Shown: piece by piece, positions 22,678 through 34,334 of the stretch
How positions within the stretch are numbered: position 1 is the stretch's first letter
Layout: each line of letters starts with the position of its first letter
NCBI RefSeq assembly: GCF_949628215.1
Contig: NC_134310.1
Location: 12,289,401-12,353,400, forward strand
Reading direction: 5' to 3'
From: Phalacrocorax aristotelis
Taxonomy: Eukaryota > Chordata > Aves > Suliformes > Phalacrocoracidae
DNA: 64,000 nt
The notes under the pieces: generated by a model
Told to the model about the DNA's origin: nothing
The model's database searches: none
The model's input: the letters and a program-made list of their open reading frames with translations, nothing else
Translations under genes and position numbers: made by a program

Positions 22678-23503
22678 TGTGCTAGGATACATCCTAGGGG
22701 GCTTTCCTTTGGAATTTCGCTGCTCTGACTCCCCCCCATTCCGTTTTCTTATTTACGAGGCACAGAGGATGTCAATGTGTATGTAGATAGCACAATATTG
22801 GTCTGTAATAAAGTTAAAAATCGCTTCATTCCGGTCGTACCCCTCACGGGATAGCAGAACCAAGGGTCAAAACTCTACACTCGCTTTGCAGCTATGCTGC
22901 ATCTCAGTCACTCATTCATTCACCAGTCACACCAGTTAACTCAGCTCATTCATACTTAGTTATCAATTTTACAATGCCTGATGGGTATATCCAAATTCAA
23001 TATCAACAAGCCAGTATCAATAAATCCGTACCACCAGAAGTACAAAACTTATGCAGGTTACATAAGTGTACCAATACCAAAAGTACGTTACCGCAGAAGT
23101 ACAAGGCTTAACCCGTGCCTGTGCCAACATACTAAATACCAGAGTACACCACCCACGAGTGTGCACAAAACCAGAAGTACACTTATAGAAGTTTTGTACC
23201 AATACAGAATAACCAAAGTACGCTACCCACGATGAGCGTGCACCACCAAATGTATCCCTCAGGCACTAGTAGCCTGGATATGGCGCTCTACGTAGGACGT
23301 CTCCTATGGCTTACAAGAACCCCAAAATGACCGGTCCCAAATTACAAAACAGAAAAACAAAAAAATTTGAATACCTTTATTTCTTTAGATGGTCCTTGTC
23401 TGCTCCTGCACTGATCCAGCTGAGGCAAGGAGTCATTCCATTAAATCCTGGGGGTACCCTAGGGAGTCCTGTTCTCAGCAGGTCCTGCAGCGGAGCAGAG
23501 CAG
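22678..23503 (-). other. ERV1-like leader with irregular GTACTTCTGGT repeats
   Basis: No gene. The part next to the primer site (23380-23503) looks like an ERV1 leader. Between about 22980 and 23240 a degenerate motif (AGAAGTAC/CCAAAGTACG, GTACTTCTGGT on the minus strand) recurs six or more times at uneven spacing. Nothing recognisable at 22680-22980. Confidence 0.45.
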
Positions 23504-23521
23504 GTCCCATCTGGGGTGCCA
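23504..23521 (-). other. Primer-binding site, probably tRNA-Arg(CCT)
   Basis: TGGCACCCCAGATGGGAC on the minus strand, 3 bp from the LTR end at 23525. The full 18 bases fit tRNA-Arg(CCT) as I know it. Confidence 0.65.
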
Positions 23522-23524
23522 AAC

Positions 23525-24021
23525 TGATGCTGTGAAAAAGATGAAATCAGGACTCAATAGTCTGAATGACTACTAATAAAGAATGTATTCTTTATTGCAG
23601 CACTGGACACACAGGGTTAGTTGCATAACTTATACAAGCTTTACATACATATTAATTAGTTTTCTGAGAAAGATATACATATTCATTAATTTTCCAAGAA
23701 CTCATTATCATATGCAAATGTCCTTTGTGCATGCCTGTTGGTGTCTCCAGGTGGTTGTCAGGGGTCTCTGGATGAAGGATATACTCTTCCTCACTGTGGC
23801 CACTAGTTAACTTTTGCTTTTGTGCAAACTCAGTTCTGAGATCACGTATATACTGTCCTTGAGGGATAGTCTGTTCTGGTTTAGTGTCTGCAGTTCCTTA
23901 TCTTTATGGTTCTGTACATCTGCTTTTCTAAGGTCAAATGTCGTCATCATAAATTTGTTTAGGAGCTTCTTATCTTGAAGCCTTTCTGACTCTCCCAAAG
24001 CAACAAGCTTTAGTCACAACA
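23525..24021 (-). repeat. ERV1-type LTR
   Basis: 497 bp, TGTTGTGACTAAAGC...CAGCATCA on the minus strand, with a primer site directly following at 23504-23521. An AATAAAGAATACATTC block lies near 23575-23592. It is a different subfamily from 21870-22445. The sequence to its right is a plus-strand gag, so it is either a solo/5' LTR fragment inserted there or a rearranged junction. Confidence 0.7.
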
Positions 24022-24059
24022 GTTCTAACTCTAGCAGTATTATTTAACTGAGAAAAAAG

Positions 24060-24845
24060 TAAAAAAGGAAAAAGAGAGTTTGTGCTGCGCTAACTGTAAG
24101 AAAACAAGCAAGTCAGAGGATACAGAGGAAGATACTCAGCTATTGATAGCCCCCCCGAAACAATTAGGATCAAGCTCCTTCAGTGGGGAGGGAGATGAGA
24201 TTACTAGTCCTATAGCCAGTTGGACTAGGGGACCGAGACCCAGAATCCAGGCTCCTCTTAGGCAGACTATGGGACCCGAAGGAGGACTGGTGTGTGTACA
24301 TAAACCAGTTACTACTTCTGACTTATTAAACTGCAAACAGGAGGATCACTGCAAGGAAAAAATGCCCGCATCTTTTTCATGACCAGGAGAGAGAAGCAGA
24401 GAAAGCTGTTGGGGTAATGGCAGAAATTGGGTTAGATCAAAGGAGACCAGAGGAATCTATTAAAGCTTCCCCAGCCAGTCCTTGGGTTCCAGTTAAGCTG
24501 GTGAATGAAACAAATGATTTTTTGACTGATAGAGGGGCCACCTATTCTGTGATAACTAGTTGCAAGGGACCTTTAAGTAAGACTAAAATAAGCATTGCTG
24601 GTGTTGCAGGAAAAAAACCCTTTAGGCCATTTTTGCATCCTATGGAGCTCACAATTTGGGATACTGAATTAACACATGAATGTCTCTATATGCCAGAACG
24701 TCCCTCACCATTACTTAGATGGGATTTACTCTGTAAAATAAATGCACAATTAACCTTCTCCGAAGAGTGTTATCCTGAAAAGCGGGTTCGTTTGCCCAGT
24801 GTGCAAAACGTCAAACTACACACAGAGCAGAGGTATTTTATTTAA
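24060..24845 (+). pseudogene. gag-pro: ERV1 gag-protease fragment
   Basis: 24080-24382 resembles the p12-to-capsid boundary of a gammaretroviral gag (Pro-rich, then PLRQTMGPEGG). It jumps after about 24380 to sequence leading into protease (24417-24845). The protease active site is DRGATYS instead of DTGA, with a good C-terminal block (LLRWDLLCKINAQLTFSEE). Capsid and nucleocapsid are deleted. Broken and inactive. Confidence 0.7.
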
Positions 24846-25787
24846 TTAATTTTTGCACAGATTGGTACTAGGTGGTAACTCCACAAAGCTAGCACACTGC
24901 AACAAGAAACTACAAGGCATTTATACAGTTAAATGTGTCAGTCACAGCTAATATTCACACGCCTCAGCTAATAACTGGTTAATTTCTTTCTTGCTTCGTA
25001 CAGCTCACTTTTAATTTACCATGCATGCTCAGAGAGTAAGGGACTTACCCAAAGGGGGGGTGGTTCCTGGCCTACGGGCCTGATTTTAAGTATTATAATG
25101 AGGATAGTTCCCCTAATGGGAACTTAGTTTTAGTTCTTGTCAACATCCCAATTAGTTGTTCTCCTTGACTATACACTTCATCACACCATTCTAAGGTTCT
25201 CAGGGTCTTCTAAAGCAGGATGCTTTCTTTGATCAGTCTTTCAGCTCTCCTCAAGGATATACAACAAGTGCTCTCAGTTCCCGTCTCTGGGAGTCAAATT
25301 CTGTTTTGACAAGCTCACATAGTTCGTTGTTATGGCTTAGCGGAAAATTCAAAAATTTCAATTTTCTTCAGGATATCAAGAGGGCCCATGTGTCTGTGGT
25401 GCCAGAGACTGGAGTGAGTACAGGTGTGCAGCATAATATGTTTTCCTCTAAGAAAGAGCACATAGAAGTGGTTTCTTCACTTATCCATGTCTCATAGGAA
25501 GTATTTGGACATTTGGAATAGAGAATACACATTTGTCCCAGTGTATAGCAAAATGCACATATAAGGAATGAAATCCAGTAGGGTAAGAGTTTAACTCCTA
25601 CAGTTTCAATTCTTTAATTTGCTTTTCTTTTCCTAAACTGTGTCCTCAGTCCTGAAAAATTTCAACTTCTCCTAGTAAGCACCTTGCAAATCATTATCTC
25701 TTTTATATTATGTTGTTAAATTATACAGCTGGTACATTATTTAAATTCTAACTTTTGACTCAGAAATTCATATTTCATATATGAAAT
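24846..25787. other. Uncharacterised sequence, possible old LTR
   Basis: No coding recognised. The left part has an AATAAAATACCTC block on the minus strand near 24834, and mid-region motifs reminiscent of an ERV LTR, but no ends or duplication can be set. AT-rich unique sequence to the right. Confidence 0.35.
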
Positions 25788-26358
25788 TGTTGTGGTTTAG
25801 CCCCAGCCAGCAACTAAGCACCACACAGCTGCTCGCTCACTCCCCCTCCAGTGGGATGGAGGAGAGAATCAGAAGAGTAAAAGTGAGAAAACTCATGGGT
25901 TGCGATAAAGACAGTTCAATAGGGAAAGCAAAAGCTGCGCAAACAAGCAAAGCAAAACAAGGAATTAATTCATTACTTCCCATCGGCAGGCATGTGTTTA
26001 AAGCCATATCAAGGAAAGCAGGCCTATATCACACGTAACAGTTACTTGGGAAGACAAATGCCATCACTCTGAACGTGTCCCCCCCCCTTCCTCTTCCTCC
26101 AGCTTTATATGCTGAGCATGACATCATATGGTATGGAATATCCCTTTGGTCAGCTGGAGTCAGCTGTCCCAGCCATGTCCCCTCCCAACTCCTTGTGCAC
26201 CTGGGAAGCTGAGAAAGACCTTCACTAGTGTAAGCACTACTTAGCAACAACTAAAACATCTCTCCATTATCAACACTCTTTTCAGCACAAATCCAAAACA
26301 TAGCCCCATACTAGCTACTATGAAGAAATTTAACTCTATCCCAGACAAAACCAGGACA
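25788..26358 (-). repeat. 3' LTR of element C
   Basis: 571 bp, ends TGTTGTGG at left and ...CCAGGACA at right as read on the plus strand. The purine tract (GGGGTGGATAC on the minus strand) begins at 26359. Confidence 0.85.
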
Positions 26359-26884
26359 GTATCCACCCCTTATTCCATCCCATTTGTGTCATGCTCAGGT
26401 ACCACACTATCCAATACAACCTCATTAACCACCCCCCCTCTTCCCATCCTTTGATAAAACACACAGATATCATTCCCTTAGTCTATGGACCACCCCTGTA
26501 AAATGTCTTTAAAATGTCCACAAATGTCCACAAAATGTCTACTGAGTTCATTCAGTCTGTGACTTTGGGCTCCATCTGGTATGGTAGTCATTCAGGGCAG
26601 GAGAGGTGGTGTGTTGCGTGGAGTTACTGGGCACCAAAGCCAGCTCAGTTCGGGTCACTGCTGCACTTGCACTGCTTCTTGTAAGGCTTGTCCTCCACTG
26701 GTTCAGGTGGTTCCTGCTATAGTAATTCCCATAACATGCAGCTCAAATCACAGATTACAACAATTTAAAGGTAGAACCATTACAATCTCCACCCCTGGTC
26801 CCTTTGGACCAGACCATAGGGTTTAAAATTGCAATGGCCTCCTCCCCTTGCCCTTGCTCTGGTTTGGACTTATCTATAGACTGC

Positions 26885-27462
26885 AGTCCCTTAGGGAAGT
26901 ACCTGCTCCAAGTGGAGCCTAATCTATGAGCCACAGTCTTTCCAGAGAACCACCTGCTGCAGCATAGACTTATCCACAGCCACAGATGCTTTGAGGTGCA
27001 CCTGTTCTAGAGTGGCCCTCTCCATGGGCCACAATGCCTTCAGAGATATATGTGCTCCAGCGTGGCCTTTACCCACAGCCACAGTCCCTTCAGAAGTGAA
27101 CCTCCTCCAACATGGCCTTGCCCATGGCTGCAGTCCCTCCAGAAGTAAACCTGCTCTGTTGTGGGCTTATCCATGGCCACACACTTTGAGGTGCTCCAGC
27201 ATGACCTCATGCACAGCTACTGATGATTCAAGGTGTACCTGCTGCAGCACGGACTTATCTACAGTCACAGACACTTTGAGGTGTACCTTCTCCAAGATGA
27301 ATATATCCTTGGGCCACAGTTGCCTCAGAGGTAGACCTGCTGCAGCACAGACATAACCATGGCCACAGATGCTTTGAGATATACCTGCTCTGGCATGGGC
27401 TTATCCACAGTCACAGACAATTCAGGGTGTCCTGCTCCCACATGGACTCATCCCCAGGTCAC
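26885..27462. repeat. 49-bp minisatellite inside element C
   Basis: About twelve diverged tandem copies of a unit near 49 bp. It has a CAG-TCC-CTT-CAG start, a CACCTGCTCCAGCATGG core and a TTATCCATGGCCAC end. Several counted units are exactly 49 bp; one is 50 and one is shorter. The unit is not a multiple of three, so a coding role is unlikely. Open frames over it are a by-product of the repeat. Confidence 0.8.
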
Positions 27463-27816
27463 AGTCCCTTTGACTCGAGTTCACACTGGAGTTCCAGCCT
27501 CTCCAGTACAGCAGCACAGAAACAGCAGCGATGTCCTGGCCATCTGCCAGCCCAGGCGCCTGCTGTTATCAAAATGTTCCCAAGCACAGCAGAGTAAGAT
27601 GATAAACAGTACAGCAAGTATCAAAAGTAAAAAGAATCCACTAATGAGCACTAGACTTTAATAGACAGTAAGGTAAGCAAGCCCCATGGCAAGCACAGAT
27701 GCCAGCTGATTAATAGATAAATAGCAATAACAGCTATAAATTCAATCTAGCTCATTCCAATCAAATCTGTCATTATCTCAAATCCTCTGAACCCCACTTT
27801 GGGCACCAAAAAGGAC
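27463..27816 (-). other. Element C leader and primer-binding site
   Basis: Non-coding. The primer site TGGTGCCCAAAGTGGGGT (minus strand) is at 27791-27808, a drifted form of the Lys-type site seen in A and B. GAGATAATGACAG next to it matches the leader of A and B. Confidence 0.7.
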
Positions 27817-28401
27817 TGTCATGGTTTAGCACCAGTCAGCAACCAAGCACCACACAGCTGCTCGCTCACTCCCCCTCCAGTGAGATGGGGGAGAGAATCA
27901 GAAGAGTAAAAGTGAGAAAACTCATGGTTTGAGATAAAGACAGTTTAATAGGGAAAGCAAAAGCCATGCACGCAAGCAAAGCAAAACAAAGAATTCATTT
28001 GCTACTTCCCATGGGCAGGCAGGTGTTCAGCCATCTCCAGGAAAGCAGGGCTCCATCACGCATAATGGTTACTTGGGAAGAGAAACACCATCACTCCAAA
28101 CATCCTCCCTTCCTTCTTCCCCCAGCTTTTACTGCTGAGCATGACATCATATGGTATGGAATATCCCTTTGGTCAGTGTAGGTCAGCTGGAGTCAGCTGT
28201 CCCAGCCATGTCCCCTCCCAACTCCTTGTGCACCTGGCAGCGCATGGGAAGCTGAGAAAGTCCTTGACCAGTGTAAGCACTACTTAGCAACAACTAAAAC
28301 ATCTCTCCATTACCAACACTCTTTTCAACACAAATCCAAAACATAGCCCCATACTAGCTACTATGAAGAAAATTAACTCTAATTCAGCCAAAACCAGGAC
28401 A
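27817..28401 (-). repeat. 5' LTR of element C
   Basis: 585 bp, TGTCATGG at left on the plus strand and ...CCAGGACA at right, followed by GAAAT. Very similar to 25788-26358. Confidence 0.85.
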
Positions 28402-28406
28402 GAAAT

Positions 28407-29760
28407 CTTCCATGTTTTCAAGTTTCTGTTACTATATGGTTTGCTAGCTTGTGTTTTTACCTTAGCTGAAGTTACTTCGTTTTCATGTTACTCATCCAAG
28501 TCAACCTTTTACCTGTTGCCAAGAAGCACATGAATGAAGGGGAGAAGAAAAGGTGCAAAAGCAGGATAAAATTCCCAGTTCTATGTAAGTATTCACAGGT
28601 CTTAGAAAAAATATACTGATGCAGCCTGAAAGAGCTCCTGATATCCCCCACTATTCTCTCCAGTGACTGGGGAAGAAGATAACAGGTACAAGTCTGTGCT
28701 TTTCTCTGGCTATACCCTGTATATGAAGTTACAAAGGAAGAGGAGGTGAGAAGCAATGGAGTTGGATATATATTTACCTTACTGTTATAATCACATTCTG
28801 CCTGTTTGGAGATACAAAATAAGCCTGGGAATCTACCCAGTTTTATTTCATTATTTTTTAAACAAAGGTTTATTGATTTTTCTATAGTATGCTAGAGTTG
28901 ATTATACTGCTAGATTGATCTACTACAAAATATACAATTGAGTTCTTTTCCTTTCCATATCTGGGTATATGTAATTTAGCAATTTAGTACACAGTCTGTA
29001 AGATTATTTCTTTCCCCTTCCACCTTTCCTTTATCTCTTTCTATAGAAGATTGGACTGATTGATTGAAATATATCTACGTATGTGCATTCTGAATTTCAT
29101 TTTGCAGTGCTTCATTTACACTTGACATGCATAGTTGAAGATGCTTGTTGGTTAACATATTTTGGAAAGATGGGACCTTTCCACATTTTAGGATAAGAGC
29201 TGTTATAGCATAACTGATTGCAACAATGAGGGGAATATTATTGCATTACAGCTAAATTCTGATTTGATGATATATGGCCTAAAGTTGACAATAAACTCCT
29301 TGCTCCAGCATGAAAATATTAATCATTCTCTAACAAAACTATGAAATTCTGACATGTACAAGTCTAATTGCAATAATGATCTCAAATTTGGGCTTTTTTT
29401 TTTTTCCATTAATCCTGCTAGCTTTGGTAAAACTATCTAATAGGACCATAGAACTCTGACATGAATAGGTCTAACTGTAATAACTCCAATAATGGGTATT
29501 TTCTTATTTTAATCCCACTAGCCTTCATTAAACTTTCTGTCAGGAGTTAAATATTTATAAAGTAAGACAGTGCAGTTTAACTTTCAGAAAAATCTTGATT
29601 TTATTGAAACAGGTTTTGACAGTGAGAACAAATAAAGCAACAAATTGAAGTGCTTGTTATTTCAACTCATTCATCTTTTTCATCTGTGCACATCAAATTC
29701 ACTTTCCTAACATGGAAGTTCCAGCCTCTTATTGGCTGCATAGTCTTTGACAGCAAACTG
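28407..29760. other. AT-rich single-copy sequence
   Basis: No gene, LTR or CR1 recognised. Short open frames only (28472-28756, no family features). Confidence 0.5.
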
Positions 29761-30220
29761 TGATTTAATGTTCATCATAGTAAATCTGCAGGGGTAAGCA
29801 GAGAAACACACAACCTGTTGCCCTCAACAACTTCCTGAAGTGCCTTCTGGAAGTGATTGTGTACTGGTATTGAAGAGCATATGGACACCTCTGACAACAC
29901 AACCGGAGAAACAGTACATGTAGAGTATCAAAAGTGAATACGGAGCTTTGGGGGAAGCAGTCAAGGGCATGGGGGCCCAGGTGGTGTTTTCCCCAGTCTT
30001 GCCAGTGAGGAGAAAGGGTGTGAGGAGGAGGACACTGATAATGCATGTCAATAATTGGCCACAGAACTGGTATTGGCAACAGGGTTTTGGGTTTTACGAC
30101 CATGAGACCCTGTTTGCAGATCATCATCTGCTTGGGAGAGATGAGATCCACCTCACTAAGCAGGGTGAAGCTATTTTCACCAACGGGATAGCTGATCTGG
30201 TAAGGAGGATTTTAAACTAG
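29761..30220 (+). pseudogene. CR1 ORF1 esterase fragment
   Basis: The frame at 29948-30220 encodes an SGNH-esterase-like tail: MHVNNWPQNWYWQQG, then HHLLGRDEIHLTKQGE with the catalytic-type Asp-x-x-His, ending in VRRILN. CR1-family LINEs carry an esterase domain in ORF1. The 29761-29947 stretch may be the preceding part but is out of frame. Confidence 0.6.
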
Positions 30221-30930
30221 GAATGATGGGGGAGGGAGAGCATTACCTGCAGCCCTGTGAGGGAATGATGCACAAGGTCAATGGGCAAAGGGCGTGGGAT
30301 GATGTGACAGGAAGGGATCACAAAATCAAGAAAATAGGGCTTAAGCAGGGTCACCTCCAACACTTGCATGTAAGCAAGGAAGTGACATCATGGAGAAATC
30401 CCCCAAACCCTTTCTGGGAAATCAGCACGCTGGGGTGCCACTCTGAAGTGCCTATACACTAATGCACACAGTATGAGGAATAAACATGAGGAGTCTGAGA
30501 TGTGCGTGCAGTTGCAGGGCTACAGTCTTCTAGGGATCATTGAGATATGGAGGGATGGCTTCCATGACCGGAGTGTTGCAGTGGAGGGATATTGGCTCTT
30601 TAGGAAGGACAGGCTCAGAAAACGAGGATGGGGAGTTGCCCTTTATGCAAGAGAGCAGCTGGAATGCATGGAGCCCTGCCTGGGGATGGATGAGGAGCCA
30701 ACTGAGAGTTTATAGTTAGGATTAAAGAGCAGATGAATATGGGTGACAATATAGTGGGTGTCTGCTATATGGGCTTAATGAAAAAGAAGCTGTACAGATT
30801 CTTGAAAACATAAAGCAAGTCTGAGACCAGTATGTAGTTACTATAGACATTGTGTCTAAAAGATGTCTAGGCTCTAAAGTAGAATCTTTATTAATTTTGC
30901 TGGTATGTCAGAATAAAACTTACCTTTTGA
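30221..30930 (+). pseudogene. CR1 ORF2 endonuclease N-terminal fragment
   Basis: After the ORF1 tail, 30473-30715 encodes the start of an APE-type endonuclease (MRNKHEESEMCVQLQGY, LLGIIEIW, then GVALYAREQLECME). The usual GITETWW reads GIIEIWR here. Homology fades after about 30830. Confidence 0.65.
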
Positions 30931-32480
30931 GGATTAGACTTTAGGAAATCTGCAAACGCAACATATGCATTTTAAACTATCCACACAAATGCTGAATTAG
31001 ACCTGTAAGTAATCGGATATATGTGCTGTAGGCAGCTTGTGCTTGCTGTCTGTATTCTCATTGACACATTTTTTTTGTAAATATGAAGTTTAATATGATA
31101 CTTTTATAAAATATATGAACCAGTATTCTGGTTTCATCATTCTGAGGTCAGGAACCTTAAGCACAAGGATAGTGCCTATTTAATTTACCCCAGCCCATAA
31201 CTGCATGCCATACTTTGGTTTCAGAAAAAAAAGAATTAATAGTGACACAGGTTAAAAGGGAGGATCTGGAATTCGATCCTTAAAACCCACCAATTTTCAG
31301 TTCATTTGATGGCAAAGTCCATTTTATCACTCTCATTAATCAGCTCTTACAAGTCTAATTGTAGTAATGACTATAGGATTTGTTGAGACCCCTCTTAAAC
31401 TTGACAAGTATGGTTAACCAGGGCATGACACTTAACTAAAAGTGACCCTCAAATATGCAAAAGTCCCTTTAGCATCAACAGTTCTGCTTCTGTGTCAGTG
31501 ATCATTTGGCCCTTTATTTTAGCATTACCTGAAGATTGTATTAATTAGGGACACTTTTTTCCAACAAGCTATATTCTTGTAGAGTTCTGTCACAGTGATA
31601 GACCTTCTATGACACTGGGTTGACCAAGTCTAACTGTCATTTAAATTTTTTTCATTTTAGGAACCTTTTTTAAGTTCAGAGAAAGTCAGTGTCTTTACAA
31701 TTATAATCCATTTTCCAAAAGGCCCCTCTTAGTACATGACTTCCTAGTCATATATTTTGAAATTTTGTTTAAAGTGGAAATGAGTATTACAAGAGGAAAT
31801 GCATACAGATTTATTTTAATCTATAATGTACAGTGTACAGTTTTGGACTAACTCCAGGATTACAATTCCTGATATTAGAAATACAGCTCAAGATAAGATA
31901 GAAAGACAGTTCTTAAAGCTGGAATTCTGCATGAGAAGGGAATCACATCATCTCTACTGTATCTTCATGTACCTTGGCAGAACAGCCATACTTCAGCACA
32001 GTATACCAAATTAACTCACACAAAATGATGCTGTAATCCAGGAAATGGGAATGCATCCAAAAAGATTTAGATAACCTTCTGGAAAGGAAGTAACAGGGAG
32101 GAAAACAGATAGGGTTCCATTATAAAGTTATGAAGTTATTAAAAATCATTATATGATGAAACATATTCAAATTACATCTTTCCCCTTCCCTTTGCATTCA
32201 GTCTTTTAATTTCTCCTAATCAACTCAGTGATTGTAACAGTTCAATTTGCTGAGATACTGAATTAGATCAAGCTGGTTCACTAATAATAGTTTTGAATCT
32301 TTTAATTCATTTTCTGCAGGACAGCAGCAAATAAAAGTATGCTGGGTAAAAATTAATTCGAAACACTCTTAGAAGTTTTCCACCTAGTTTGCTTTTTTGT
32401 TTCATAATTCTTAGAAATGTTAAATGCCTTAAAGGAGAAAGTTATTTCAGTTCAAAACAGAATATTGGCTCACCTACAGA
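30931..32480. other. AT-rich single-copy sequence
   Basis: Nothing recognisable. Only short open frames without family features. Confidence 0.5.
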
Positions 32481-33667
32481 AGGATTCAATCACAAAATCA
32501 CAGAATCACAGGTTGGAAGGGACCTCAGGGATCATCTAGTCCAACCTTTCTGGGAAGAGCACAGTCTAAACAAGATGGCCCAGCACCCTGTCCAGATGAC
32601 TCTTGAAGGTGTCCAATGTGGCCGAGTCAACCACTTCCCTGGGGAGATTATTCCAATGGTTAACTGTCCTCACTGTGAAAAATTTCCCTCTGGTGTCCAA
32701 TCGGAATCTCCCCAAGAGCAACTTGTGTCCATTCCCCCTTGTCCTCTCCATGTGACTCCTTGTAAAAAGGGAGTCTCCATCTTCTTTGTAGCTACCCCTT
32801 AAGTACTGGTACATGGTGATGAGATTCCCTCTAAGCCTCCTTTTCTCAAGGCTGAACAAACTCAGTTCTCCCAGCCTATCCTCATATGGCAGGCTTCCCA
32901 GTCCTTTGATCATCTTGGTGGCCCTTCTCTGGACCCCTTCCAGCCTGTCCACATCCTTTTTGTATAGAGGGGACCAGAACTGTACACAGTACTCCAGGTG
33001 TGGCCTGACAAGCACTGAGTAGAGTGGGATGATGACTTCTTTCTCTCTGCTGGTGATGCCCTTTTTGATGCAACCCAGCATCCTGTTGGCCTTCTTGGCT
33101 GCAGCAGCACACTGTTTGCTCATGTTGAGCTTCCTGTCCACCAGGACCCCCAGATCCCTTTGCACAGAGCTGCTCTCCAGCCAGGTGGATCCCAGTCTGT
33201 GCTGCATTCCCAGATTATGTTTTCCCAGGTGCATGATCTTACACTTGTCCTTGTTGAACTTCTTAAGGTTCTTGCTGGCCCAGTCTTCCAGCCTATCCAG
33301 ACCTTCCTGCAGAGCAGCTCTCCCTTCTGGAGTGTCTACTTCCCCACTCAACTTGGTGTCATCTGCAAACTTCATCAGGCTACACTTGATGCCGTTATCC
33401 AGATGACTTATGAAGATGTTTGATAACATTGGGCTCAATATTGATCCCTGGGGGACTCCACTAGTGACAGGTTGCCACTTGGAAAAGGAGCTATTTATCA
33501 CCACCCTTTGGGTGCAGCCTGTCAGCCAGTTCCCCACCCACTGCACAGACGGCTTGTCTAGGCCATAATGCACTAATTTCTCCAAGAGGAGGCTGTGGGG
33601 GACCGTATCAAAGGCCTTGGAAAACTCCAGATAGACAATGTCTACCGCCTGCCCCATGTCAACCAAG
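32481..33667 (-). mobile_element. CR1 LINE, 5'-truncated
   Basis: The 3' end of a CR1 with the typical terminal repeat of ATTCTGTGATT type at 32489-32512, and ORF2 reading in from 33666. The 5' edge at 33667 abuts ERVL copy D. Confidence 0.85.
32566..33666 (-). pseudogene. CR1 ORF2 reverse transcriptase, 366 open codons
   Basis: A long uninterrupted C-terminal part of ORF2. It contains the [12 protein letters not shown] block, GVPQGSILSP, the catalytic FADDTKL, the WASKNLKKFNKDKC segment and the C-terminal HWNNLPREVVD domain. The endonuclease and the first part of RT are missing through 5' truncation, so it is not functional, but the catalytic Asp pair is intact. Open frame with few changes suggests a fairly young copy. 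Confidence 0.8.
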
Positions 33668-34316
33668 CTCCAGGAAAGCTGCTGCTCCAGTTTCCAGTAA
33701 GCAATTCCCCAGATAGAGGAGTAGAAGCACTGATTTTCTTTCTGATCTTAACAGAGACACTTGTGATTCATATTTACAAGAAGTGAGTGATGAATACTAT
33801 GATCAGGAATAGAGGGACCCTGCCTTCAGCCAGGTGGAGGAAAGGAATAACCAGGCTTACTGGACGGTGTGGATCCGATGGCCTGGCACATCCGACCCAC
33901 AGGAGTATAAAGCTTTAGTGGACACCGGCACACAGTGCAACCTAACGCCATCAAACTACATAGGGGCAGAACCCATCAGCATTGCTGGAGTGACAGGGGG
34001 ATCCCAAGAGCTAAATGTATTGGAGGCCGAAGTGTTCCTAACTGGGAATGAGTGGCAAAAGCACCCCATTGTGACTGGCCCCGAGGCTCCGTGCATCCTT
34101 GGCATAGACTACCTCAGGAGAGGGTATTTCAAGGACCCAAAAGGGTACAAGTGGGCTTTTGTTGTAGCTGCCTTGGAGACAGAAGAAATTAAACAGCTGT
34201 CTACCTTGCCTGGCCTCTCGAAGGACCCTTCTGTTGTGGGGTTGCTGAAGGTCAAAGAACAACAGGTGCCGATCGCCACCACAGCAGTGCACCGGTGGCA
34301 ATATCGCACCAACTGA
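33668..34316 (+). pseudogene. pro: ERVL D gag end and protease
   Basis: A short gag tail leads into protease at 33834-34316. The active-site triplet reads DTGTQ and the CILGIDYLRRG block is intact. The frame ends at a TGA at 34314, close to the site where the LTR inserted. Confidence 0.75.
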
Positions 34317-34334
34317 AACTCCATGATTCCCATC

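Larger units (their letters stand above)
25788..28401 (-). mobile_element. Non-autonomous ERVL element C
   Basis: A 2,614-bp minus-strand element with two LTRs, primer-binding site and purine tract, flanked by a perfect GAAAT duplication (25783-25787 and 28402-28406). The interior (26359-27816) has no gag or pol. It keeps the 3' non-coding segment of the ERVL family next to the 3' LTR and a short leader next to the 5' LTR. A 49-bp minisatellite lies between them. It would depend on a related ERVL for replication. Confidence 0.85.

Noticed and set aside
26991-27661. Two plus-strand open frames over element C that look like repetitive proteins
   Set aside because: They follow the 49-bp minisatellite, whose unit is not a multiple of three; no start context or family features.
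32485-33668. CR1 as a clean insertion in ERVL D
   Set aside because: The left flank of the CR1 (before 32481) shows no ERVL gag, so the right-hand join cannot be explained by simple insertion.
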